Below, piece after piece: positions 1 through 8,988 of a stretch of 64,000 nucleotides of DNA; the first letter of the stretch is position 1; every line of letters starts with the position of its first letter. Location: NCBI RefSeq assembly GCF_030936135.1, contig NW_026776913.1:1488001-1552000 (forward strand), read 5' to 3'. The stretch comes from Gavia stellata. Its lineage: Eukaryota > Chordata > Aves > Gaviiformes > Gaviidae. Position numbers and translations under genes: made by a program. A model generated the notes under the pieces. That model did no database searches. It saw only the letters and a program-made list of their open reading frames with translations, and had not been told where the DNA came from.

Positions 1-1330
1 ATCCCATGACCTTTCAAAAGGCATATTCCAAGGAAATGCTGACCTTCCCCTGTAACAACAGTACCACTCTTCTGCCTGTCCTACGCTGTATTTCATTTCT
101 CTGATCTTTCATAGACATTCCCCTGCCCTGATACAAAGACCATTTCTAAAGTCGTCGTTTCAGATGCAGACTGCCTGGGCAAAGGCCCTTTCCATTATTC
201 TCCAGTTTTCTCCTTCCCTTTCTCTTTGTTCGTTCTGGTACCTCTCACCTACGCTGCTGCTGCTTTGAGCTTCAGGGACTAAAAGCCGTCCTGTCCTTCA
301 GTAGTCTAATTGTCTCTCTTTAAGAGCCAACTCTTTAATTATGTTGATATTTACTTTTTTGTATCTCCCTATCTAAAGCATTTCTCATGAGATTATCCCT
401 TGTAGAAAGTCAGCCTCATGAGACCTATCTTCTACTTTATGTGTGGTTGAGGAGTGCGTTTTAATGTTTATGAAACTTTTCCTTGCTTTCCTTCTCTTTG
501 CTTGCAAAGAGGAACATTCCCTCTGTGCCGGTGTGCAGGCAGTTCTCTAAGGAAAGCAGGTGGGAGGTGGTGCAATGGCTCTGTAACATTCAGCTCCCTG
601 AGTCCTGAGAAGTCTGACGGAAGGCAAAGTGAGGCAAGTCCCAGGTGGCCAAGGACAGAAATGGTGGGGCTGGGGAGGTGAGGAGCAAGGGTGTCCATGC
701 AGTGTCAGGCCTCAAGGGACTGCTTTTCCTCCTCGACACTCTGGGTCAATATCAACTGGAGAATGCTGCTGTCACCTCTTCTTTAAACTGAAAGGAATAA
801 AATGTAACATTTTAAAAAATGTATTTTTTATTAGGGGCACTTTGAAATCTTCCTCTTTAACTGCACTATGAAATGATTCCAATTAGCTGTACAAGTCTTG
901 AAGACTTGAAGAAAGTGACATGCAGGGAAATAGCTCCGTAGGGCTTTCTGTGTTTTAATGAGCCCCACAGTGTATTTGGGCCTGTAATCCATGAACCTCT
1001 GATGATGAGAGTGATCAAGCCTCTCAAGAAGTCAAAGGCAGAAGCAAAAGCTAAAGAACCTTGAAGCATTAATGGGTCCCACTGAGGGCCATTACTGACA
1101 GAGCCTCCCCAGGGACTCGTTAGAGCCGATAACTGGAGGCTGTGATTGCAGGGAGGCAAAGGCACTGTGCAGGTGGCTGTAATGCTGAGAAAGCCCTTGG
1201 ATTGTTAGATGAAGCAGAAAGGCCAAACCCTGAGCCCCAGGCCCTGGGCAGGCAGAGCTGGTCCCTCACGTGTGGCTCAGGGCTGAGGGTGTCCAGTTAG
1301 TGCCAGGGGAGGGGCTCGCTTTGTGGATTA
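1..1330 (+). repeat. Segment X, copy 1
   Basis: This stretch matches about 59.06-60.31 kb in the same orientation through a series of shared words, for example a run ending in CTCAAGGGACTGCTTTTCCT near 710 and again near 59.7 kb. Its part from about 870 also resembles 5.09-5.43 kb and, inverted, 50.33-50.67 kb. I recognise no protein or known repeat in it. Its ORFs are short and change frame between copies, so I treat it as non-coding duplicated DNA. Confidence 0.65.
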
Positions 1331-1565
1331 GGGTTTGTGTAGGGCTGTGGGGAGGGTGAGGGTCAAGGCTAGCATTTAATGGCAGGGATACAGGCTGGGA
1401 ATTGGAGTGAGAAACAGGGTAGGAGGAGGAGTTTCTGGTTTGGGCTTTGGTTTAGAGGTAAGGTTTGAGGTTAGGGATTAGAGCAGTGGGTTCCTGTCAG
1501 GGTGAAGGGTGCCATTTTGGGGTAGGGTTAGGGCTTCAGGTTACTGCTTAGAAAGAGGGTAAAGG
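1331..1565 (+). repeat. G-rich, degenerate telomere-like stretch
   Basis: GGGTTAG, TTAGGG and TAGGG words recur irregularly (near 1338, 1470 and 1522) in a strongly G-rich strand. No exact tandem array remains. It could be a decayed interstitial telomeric tract or just G-rich unique sequence. Confidence 0.35.
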
Positions 1566-2460
1566 CCTCACGTGAATGTTTTCTCAGTCAGTATCACGGT
1601 GGCATCAAAATTACCCTAACGCATCTTTCCTCTTCAAAACCTTTCATCTCTCTTGGCCAAACCTCTCTTCCCTCCCCCAAATCTTGTCCCAGCTCCCCCT
1701 GACCTCCCCAAATCTGTCATCTTGTTGGGGGCAGCATTGCAATGGCTTTCGAGACCTCAGAGTATCTGTATTCCCACCGCTGGCTGCTCAGACCTGACCT
1801 CACAGCCAGCACCCAAGGGGACACAACATGTTGCTGTGCTGGAGAGGCCTCGTCACAGCTCTGCCCAGCGGCGCTGAAGGCAGGCGATGTCTTCCACCAC
1901 CCCGAGGTACCCTGCCTGCCTACCAGCTCAGGCTCCAGAAGGGCTCCCAGATGTCATGGGATTCATTTCCCACGTGGGTGCTTCAGCTCCAAAGGACAGC
2001 GACCACCTCTGTGTGGGTAACTGAATCCAGTAGATTTTCAGGAGAAAACTGGAAACCTCTGCAGAAAAGAACTCGATGTAATACCTGGAAAAATCTTCCT
2101 TTCCAGCATGGCTGGCTTTTCATGAAGTTTCATGATTTTCTTCATAGTTTTTTATTAATAGCAGCAAGGGCAGGTACGGGCAAGCTGATTACACTCCCTC
2201 GCTCTCTGTGAGTGGTTTTATGCAGCCCCTCACCAAAATAAATTTTCTTATCATTTCTTCAATTGGAGAAGCATTGCTCAGAAGAACTTCTGTCTTTATA
2301 CTGGCACATTTCATCTTTACTTCTGCCTCTCTGTCTTTTCTCCTTCCTCTGCCTTTTCTGTCTCCAAGGAAAAGACTCACTGCATGACAGAATAACTCAG
2401 GTTGGAAGAGATTTAACCATTGTCTTGTCCATCTCTCCTGCTCGAGGCAGGAGATGCTCA
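1566..2460. other. No gene recognised
   Basis: Mixed-composition sequence with only short ORFs. A piece at about 2385-2440 resembles the 3' end of a CR1 LINE in minus orientation (GGTTGGAAGAGAT and following words). I see nothing else. Confidence 0.5.
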
Positions 2461-2938
2461 CCCTGATGGCTCAGCCCTGGGTATGTCCCTCAGTGACACT
2501 CACCATCCCCACTGTCACTAGACACACCCAGAGATCAGTTCAAAATCCATCCCTTGGTCTCTAAGAGGTCATAATGTGACAAGGAGGTTTTTGCTCCCAT
2601 ATCCGTGGATCAATGGGCCCTTTTGGACTCTTGTTCTGCTTGATAGCAGCTTTGGAAGAAGAGCCAACCATGCAGGAAGCGTTCAGGGGAGACCCCATTT
2701 TACTACAGAGCTAGTGTGAGAGAGTCAGATATGAGCCAGAGTTACACAAATTTTTCTGAGGTGGCCAGATGAGAGAGAGCACGTTCCTGCCTCAGGTGTA
2801 GTGGGACAAATTCAAACAGTCATGCAGGAAAATGACAGGGAGAAATAACAACAACAAAACCAGCAACAGAGTGAATAAACAAAGCTCTAACACATTACAG
2901 GATGCACTGGGAATCATGTGTGAAGGAGATGGCAGGTC
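2461..2938 (-). other. OR1 3' flank (shared with OR3)
   Basis: This is the downstream side of OR1. It matches the downstream side of OR3 (23.44-23.84 kb), for example the shared run AGCTTTGGAAGAAGAGCC near 2650 and 23648, although many bases differ. The match shows that OR1 and OR3 were duplicated together with their 3' DNA. No other OR here has this flank. Confidence 0.7.
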
Positions 2939-3871
2939 TCAGCTGTTGAAAAGTGTCCGTGAAAACCATTTCTTGATGGCATCCTTGAGCTCCTGGTTCC
3001 TCATGCTGTAGATGAGGGGGTTCACTGCTGGAGGCACCACTGAGTACAGAATTGCCACCACAAGGTCCAGGGATGGGGAGGAGATGGAGGGGGGCTTCAG
3101 GTAGGAAAACATGATGGTGCTGAGGAACAGGGACACCACAGCCACGTGAGGGAGGCACGTGGAAAAGGCTTTGTGCCGTCCCTGCTCAGAGGGGATCCTC
3201 AGCACGGCCCTCAAGATCTGCACATAGGACAGCACAATGAAAACAAAACACCCAAAACTAAAACAAGCACCAACCACAAGAAGCCCAACTACCCTGAGGT
3301 AGGCGTCTGAGCAGGAGAGCTTGAGGATCTGTGGGATTTCACAGAAGAACTGGTCCAAGGCATTACCTTGGCAGAGTGGTAGTGAAAATGTATTGGCTGT
3401 GTGCAGCACAGCATTGAGCAACCCACTGCCCCAGGCAGCTGCTGCCATGTGGACACAAGCTCTGCTGCCCAGGAGGGTCCCGTAGTGCAGGGGTTTGCAG
3501 ATGGCAATGTAGCGGTCGTAGGCCATGATGGTGAGAAGAGAAAACTCTGCTGCACTGAGAAAGAGAAACAGAAATACCTGGGCAGCACATCCTGAGTAGG
3601 AAATGGCCCCGGTGTGCCAGAGGGAATTGGCCATGGCTTTGGGGAGAGTGGTGGAGATGGAGCCCAGGTCGATGAAAGAAAGGTTGAGGAGGAAGAAGTA
3701 CATGGGGCTGTGGAGGTGGTGGTCGCAGACTATGGCGGTGATGATGAGGCCATTGCCCAGGAGGGCAGCCAGGTAGATGCCCAGGAAGAGGCAGAAGTGC
3801 AAGAGCTGCAGCTCCTGTGTGTGTGTGAATGCCAGGAGGAGGAACTGGGTGATGGAGCTGCTGTTGGACAT
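2939..3871 (-). CDS. Olfactory receptor 1, OR14-like, intact
   Basis: A seven-helix class A GPCR of 310 residues, the usual length for an avian OR. It should sit in the ciliary membrane of olfactory neurons, bind odorants and signal through the olfactory G protein (family knowledge). Visible marks: N-glycosylation site at Asn3, GN at 39-40 in TM1, PMYFFL at 56-61, Cys95 before TM3, MAYDRY at 116-121, the extracellular loop 2 cysteines 167, 177 and 187, KAFSTC at 234-239 and the NPLIY motif ending near 288. The start is set at MSNSSS, shared by all six paralogs. An in-frame ATG 17 codons upstream is rejected because a conserved splice acceptor lies between the two, 23 nt before the chosen ATG. 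No stop or frameshift. The OR14-like family name is inferred from general resemblance; the odorant is unknown. Confidence 0.93.
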   Translation of the reverse strand: MSNSSSITQFLLLAFTHTQELQLLHFCLFLGIYLAALLGNGLIITAIVCDHHLHSPMYFFLLNLSFIDLGSISTTLPKAMANSLWHTGAISYSGCAAQVFLFLFLSAAEFSLLTIMAYDRYIAICKPLHYGTLLGSRACVHMAAAAWGSGLLNAVLHTANTFSLPLCQGNALDQFFCEIPQILKLSCSDAYLRVVGLLVVGACFSFGCFVFIVLSYVQILRAVLRIPSEQGRHKAFSTCLPHVAVVSLFLSTIMFSYLKPPSISSPSLDLVVAILYSVVPPAVNPLIYSMRNQELKDAIKKWFSRTLFNS

Positions 3872-4345
3872 TTTCTTCCTCCAGGCATGGGGACCTGTGC
3901 AAGGAGAAAAAGGCAGTGACAAGTTGAGAAGGACTTCTCTGATGAAAAACCTATGCCATTTCCCATAGAAATCCCCCTCCCTCAGCTGAATGAGGACTGA
4001 GTCAGCTCATTCCCCAACCCCACCAACTGAGCGACATGGTGCCTCACAGTTTAAAAAAAACTGAGGCACCTACCTGCCTTGAAGACATACCTGGCGCAGT
4101 GTCCCCCCAAACAGAAGCTGACCTTCACCCTCCACACCAACTCCTGAGATTTGAGAGCACCACAGGCAGGTGTAGAAATACATAATATGTCTGTGGTCTG
4201 AAAAACTGAAGCAAGGAGAGAAAGGCTGTTGGGCAGGCAGTGAAGCCGTCCCCTTACCCAGCCGTGCTCTCCACCTCACAGATAGCAACACTGCAGGGCA
4301 CTTGTTTTTAGCATATTTGTTGTGTATCGACTGTAGGACACATGC
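3872..4345 (-). promoter_or_regulatory. Class A 5' flank of OR1 with 3' splice site
   Basis: On the minus strand a predicted acceptor (CTCCTTGCACAG) ends at 3895, leaving a 23-nt leader before the ATG at 3871. The flank matches that of OR3 and not those of OR2, OR4, OR5 and OR6. The first exon and promoter would lie further right, perhaps in segment F, but no TATA box or certain transcription start is visible. Confidence 0.6.
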
Positions 4346-5090
4346 ACTGGTCCTACGCTGGAGGTCCAGCTGCTGAGGAGGTGAACAACCCTCTGCAAAT
4401 GTCCCCAGAGTGATCTGGAGCTGTGATCAGCTCTGACCCACACAGCACCCTCTCAACAGCAGAAGGACCCTGCCATTGCACTGGTCTCTCCTTCCACCCC
4501 CAGCTTCTCCCCACAGCGCCGTGGGGAGCTCCCCGGGCAGGCTGAGTGCTGACCCTGGCAGGCGGCAGAGTCCCTGCCCCAGCACCCAGCCCCGGGGGTG
4601 CAGGGACCCTGCTCGGAAGGACAGCCCTGGGCACCCCTGGCTGCACACCCACCTTCACACCCTGCAGCCGTCCCTGGCAGAAGGCAGCCCTCATGCCCTG
4701 TCCCTCTGATGGTGCAGCAGGGAAGCCCTGCTCTGGGGCACCTCCTCCTCCTCTATACAGGAGTGAGATTCCTGGGTACCATGCCAGCTTTACGAGAGCC
4801 CTCCACGAACTGCAGCTGCATTGCCCTGCACCCAGAGACCTACCGTGTCAAGGGCTGTGAAGATTTCTCCTACTTTGCGCTCTCAGCATCCTCCCCCTCC
4901 AGACTGCCTTTAAACCCTTCGCTGCCTCACTCCTCTCCCCTCGGTGCCTGCAGGCAGTGCCCTCAGCCCTGCTGCGCTCTGCAGAGGAGCTGCTCCTGGG
5001 CAGAGCTGTCTCTCCGCAGTGCTGCCCGCTTGCCATGAGCTCCCTCTGTCCCAGGAGCCCGGCACAGCCTCGCAGCAGAGGACCATCTCA
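4346..5090 (-). repeat. Segment F, copy 1 (upstream of OR1)
   Basis: GC-rich segment nearly identical to parts of 15.5-17.1, 25.85-26.5, 38.3-40.0 and 50.7-52.2 kb. It is always on the 5' side of an OR and in the same orientation as it. This copy is the shortest: relative to OR3's copy it lacks about 0.5 kb on the gene-proximal side. It ends sharply at about 5090, where segment X and the core begin. Several frames are open only because the DNA is GC-rich and well conserved between copies. Confidence 0.8.
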
Positions 5091-6000
5091 AGGTGTTTTA
5101 ATGACCCCTCGGGTGGGTTTGGTGCCCAGTCCATGAACCTCAGACAATGACAGGGAGTTGAAGAAACCTCTCAAGAAGTCAGTGTCTGATGCAATCTCCA
5201 CTGTTTCTTGCAGTGTTAATGGGTCCCACGGAGGGACATTGCTGACAAAGCCTCCCCAGGGGCTGCTTAGAGCAGAAAACTCCAGGCAGTGATGACAGGT
5301 AGGCAAAGGCAATGTGAAGGAAGAGATTCTGAGTAACCCTGGATGTGTTACCTAAAGGCAAAGGGCCAAGCTCTGACCCCCAGCCCCTGGGAAGGGAGAT
5401 CCAGTCCCTCACACATTGCTCAGGGCTCTTCCTGGGGCGGTGTGATGTGGGGATGGGCAATGCCCAGGGCAGGACTACGGTAGGATACCTCCCAGGCTCC
5501 CAGGTGGGGAGGGGGAGGCAATGAGCCCCGAGTGCTGTAAGGACAAGGTGCTTCCTCATAGGTGTCAGTGGCAGAGACAACAGCCACAGGCGAGGAGGGA
5601 AAGAGCTGATCTCTGTTGGGGGCTTTTCCGACTTTCTCCATCCCTCTCTCATCTCCACCATTGGCTGTCCTACGGTCTCCCACACCTGCACCTCTCTCTG
5701 CAGGCTGTAGACATCCACCCTGCTACCCCACCTGGCTCTCACCTGAGCATCTTCCTTTACTGATATCTCTCCATCCTTCCTCGTTGTCCCTTGCAACACA
5801 AAGCCTTGGGTTGATCCAGTCTCCTTCTGGGTGACTTCTTACACCACAGCACTGCCCTTCGATTGACATTTCTCTTTCCTTGTGTCCAGTCTGGACCTCT
5901 CCAGCTGCACTTTGTTCTATAAGTTCTTTCTCATGCCATTTCCCACTATGAAGAAAAGCACCATCATCTCTGAAACCACCTTTCCAGCAGTCTCAGGCTA
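5091..6000 (+). repeat. Segment X, copy 2 (left end of core)
   Basis: Matches 870-1290 and 59.88-60.70 kb in direct orientation and 49.74-50.67 kb inverted. Shared words include TAATGGGTCCCAC near 5218 and CTGTAGACATCCA near 5705. A minus-strand ORF of about 200 codons crosses it, but the frame is not kept in the 0.9-kb and 60-kb copies, so I do not call a gene. Confidence 0.7.
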
Positions 6001-6422
6001 ATCCTATACTGCTCTGAGCCTCTCTGCCACTGGGTCAGTGCTGCCCAGGTCCCTCAGCCGCCCCACACAGATCATATGCACCCGGTCCCATACCCCATCT
6101 TGGCAGACCTGCACTCGACACTCTCTAGTTCCTCCTGACTTCTCCAAACTGGGGAGCCGCCCTCTGGGACATACCCATGTGTGTGGAGCCACACCAGTGC
6201 TGAGTCAAGGGGGATGATCTCTCAAGTTGTCTGGGTGGCCCACACTCCTCCTAACACAGCCCCACGTGCAGCTGCCCTTGTTCATAGGGACCATACGCTA
6301 CTGGTTGTAGGGTACCCCTCGTAGTGCCCAGGCCCTTCTCCTCAGCTGCTCACGTCCCAGCCTGTCCTGATGTATGGGGTTATTCTCCCCTCGCCCCCCA
6401 CCACTGCAGCTCGGATGCAGAA

Positions 6423-6932
6423 ATGTTGAACCATACAACTGTCACAGAGTTCCTTCTCTTGGGCTTCCCCTCCCTCCACCATCAGGAGTCCCTCATGGCA
6501 ATCGCTCTCCTGGCTTCGCACCTGGTGATCTTAGGGACAAACCTGCTGATCATTCCCTCATTCTGTCTGAAGGAGACCTCCACAGTCCCACGTACTTTTC
6601 CCTCTGTAACCTCTCCTGTTTGGAGGTTTTCATCACCATATCCATCATACCCAAAGACGTAGGAAACTTGTGCATGGCCAGCAAAGCCATATCCTGCCCA
6701 GGCTGCTTAACTCAGTGCTACTTCTGTTCCCTTCTGGGCTGCATCTTCATGTATGTCCAGCCTTCAAGTCACCACATTTCCTGAAACAAGGCAGTGGCCC
6801 TTCTCAACACAGTGCCAACTCCTTTGATGAGTCCCTTTTGTTTTCAGCCTCAGGAACCAGCTGATGAAAGATGCTCTCAAGGCAGGTTTCAAAAGAAGTG
6901 GGATAATCTTCAGAAACCACTTTTCCACCTGA
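6423..6932 (+). pseudogene. OR6-like olfactory receptor pseudogene, internally deleted (left arm)
   Basis: The start MLNHTTVTEFLLLGFP is a typical OR N-terminus, followed by TM1. After the TM1 end (...IIPSF) the reading frame shifts, and TM2 continues as DLHSPTYFSLCNLSC, where PMY has become PTY. The sequence then jumps from the start of TM3 (CYFCSLLG) straight to the end of TM6 and loop 3 (CIFMYVQPSS), so TM3 to TM6, including DRY and KAFSTC, is missing. A stop follows. A TM7-like end (ALLNTV, then a frameshifted S-L-R-N equivalent and a lysine-rich tail) closes with TGA at 6930-6932. The same deletion occurs in the inverted copy at 48.8-49.3 kb, so it predates the duplication. It cannot make a receptor. 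The OR6-like assignment rests on the NKAVALLNTV-type end and is tentative. Confidence 0.85.
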
Positions 6933-8612
6933 GGAGAGGTGTTGTAAGTGGATTTTGAAAGGGGAGAGGGGTGGGGAGGGCAAACACATGGTTATGATGC
7001 ATCTGCAGAAATGAGACCTCTCTTTCTTAGCAGTGTAAGATCTCCTTAATCGAATATCACACCAGACTCTCTTCTGCAACACGTCATCATAAGATGACCC
7101 TGCATAGCAATGCCTTTCAAATGACCTACAAGCACTTTACAAACCCTGGTGAATACCACAGTGGCATTTTCTAAGCGTGCAAACCAAGACAGAGAGCAAC
7201 AAGCAGAGGACTTCATCCCTCCATGGCACACCCAATTCTCAACAAGCTTCGCCCTCGTCCGGTTCTCATGCAACTGCGCCTTCCTTCTAAATCTGGTTTC
7301 CTGATTATTTTGGTGACAGATCTTTGCTGAACCTCTTAGTCTTTAGGAAATGACAGGACATAGGTGGAACACAATGAAGAGAACAATAACAGCTTAATTT
7401 TTCCACCAAGTGGATAATACATCTCCGTTAACGTCCTGGTCAGAACAAAAACATGCCTGAAATTCAGTCCAGTTGAACTGTTGAGAATGACCTCTCTTCT
7501 AATTTGGTCCCGAATCTAGAATATTGGTCAGGAATGTAGGTTTGAGTAACAGTGCACCTGTCTCCATATCACTCATGTTTGGTGAAATAAATGTCCAGTC
7601 CTTGACACAATGCTCCCAGAGCCAATACTTCAGCTAATCCAGCACATTCAGTGGAATTAGCTTGTTCAGACATAGACTTTTATAACTTTAATGTCTAAAA
7701 AGATGAGTTCATTCTCTGGCCTCCTTTGATAGCGGGGAAGGATCAGCACTCTAGAAGGTGATATCATCTCCTCCTACAGTGGTCTTCAGGAGAACTGTAC
7801 TTAGCATCGACTTGGCAGCTTAGTTTTCCCATAGGGAATGCCAAGTGCCCTGAGCCACATACCGGGCAACGTGTGGTCGTTTGCAGAAGAGATGGACTCT
7901 TGCTCAGCGGGGCCATCCTTTGAAGACATGAGGGTTACAACTGTACCTTAAAGTCTCTCCCAAATTAAAAGGAAACCTCTCCTCTTCTCTAATCCCTGTC
8001 ACAGTGTTGACATTTTGTGCCAGTGGCTCTTGGCACAGTGGCAGCTATGAAGTGAGACCATGTGTCTTGGTACAGTCCTGTCCTGCCTGTCTTCTCATTC
8101 CAGCTCCTCTTTCCTTAGATACCCTCTCTGTGTCCTGGACACTGCTGAACCCAGATACAGGCAGCGTGGTGGTCAGTGCAGTCAGAGCTGTGGGGCATAC
8201 GCTAATGGGCACTCACACACCTCAGTGGACAGGCAGAGGTTGGGGCAGAGTGTATGGGGCCAGGGTGCCAAGACATGTCCCTTATGTTCTCAACTCTCTT
8301 AATCTCTCGCTGTCTCTTTCTCCATCTTGCGCGTATCTTAGGGATCCATCTCAATCCCTCAGCTCTCTCACAGTTGTCTCTCAGCCATCTACATGGGATG
8401 TGATTTAGAGCGAGCAGTGAATCTGAGGCACCCTCCCCATGGAAGCACCTTCAGGAACAACGCACCCCAGTGTAGGTGGGGTGAATGACTGAGTAAAAGG
8501 GCTCCTCCATTCCAGGAGCTCTCTGGGCTGTCTAGGTGACTGCCTCGGCCATCTCCAAGTCACGATAAAGATATGAAGTTTGAGACAGGGAATCATCAGG
8601 GACTTGTGCCAA
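6933..8612 (+). other. Core interval without a recognised gene (left arm)
   Basis: It matches the right arm at about 47.2-48.8 kb inverted. A 134-codon ORF at 8004-8408 has an open counterpart in the other arm (47357-47761), but it resembles no family I know and has no splice or start context. I read it as duplicated intergenic DNA. Confidence 0.5.
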
Positions 8613-8659
8613 ATTGGGGAGCCACCCACTGGGACACACCCATGTGTGTGGAGCCTTCC
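8613..8659 (+). other. 47-bp filler at a deletion join, matching the other arm
   Basis: Just before the truncated OR11-like pseudogene lies a 47-bp piece that also occurs near 6143-6189 and, inverted, at 49566-49612. It is identical to the 49.57-kb copy and differs at several bases from the nearer 6.15-kb copy. It stands where the right arm has the first two thirds of the OR11-like pseudogene and its upstream DNA. It looks like a templated insertion made when that stretch was lost. Confidence 0.75.
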
Positions 8660-8988
8660 CATTTGGACTCACACTGGTATCCTACATCTGCATCAGAGCT
8701 GCAGTCCTGAGGATCCCAACCACCATGGGGAGGCAGAAGGCCTTCTCCACCCGCTCCTCTCACCTCATCGTGGTGACTGTTTTCTATGGCACCCTCGTCC
8801 TTGTCTATATGACACCCAGGACAGCCTCCCTGAGGCAGCTCCATAAAGTCCTCTCCTTTTTCTACACCATCCTCACGCCCCTGGTCAATCCACTCCTCTA
8901 CAGCCTGCGGAACAGGGAGGTCGAGGGGGCTCTTGGAAATGCACTCAGAAAAACTGTGGCCTGCATTGAGAGCTCATACATGTTGTGA
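8660..8988 (+). pseudogene. OR11/OR10-like olfactory receptor pseudogene, 3' third only (left arm)
   Basis: Frame-intact remains of TM5 to the C-terminus: FPFGLTLVSY, then AAVLRIPTTMGRQKAFSTR, TM6 (VVTVFYGTLVLVYM), and TM7 with NPLLYSLRNREV, ending ...SSYML and TGA at 8988. The usual KAFSTC cysteine is Arg here but Cys in the right-arm copy. TM1 to TM4 are absent, replaced at 8660 by the 47-bp filler. The right arm (45.73-46.70 kb) shows the fuller gene. It is a fragment and cannot make a receptor. Confidence 0.88.

Noticed and set aside
3614-3919. Acidic ORFs opposite each OR gene (also 24542-24871, 37487-37942, 52637-53164)
   Set aside because: These are antisense shadows of the conserved OR N-terminal half.
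5179-5799. 206-codon minus-strand ORF in segment X
   Set aside because: Not kept in frame in the 0.9-kb and 60-kb copies of X; no domain recognised.
8004-8408. 134-codon ORF with an open mirror copy at 47357-47761
   Set aside because: Conservation is explained by the arm duplication; serine/leucine-rich with no known motif, and the third core copy does not reach this part.
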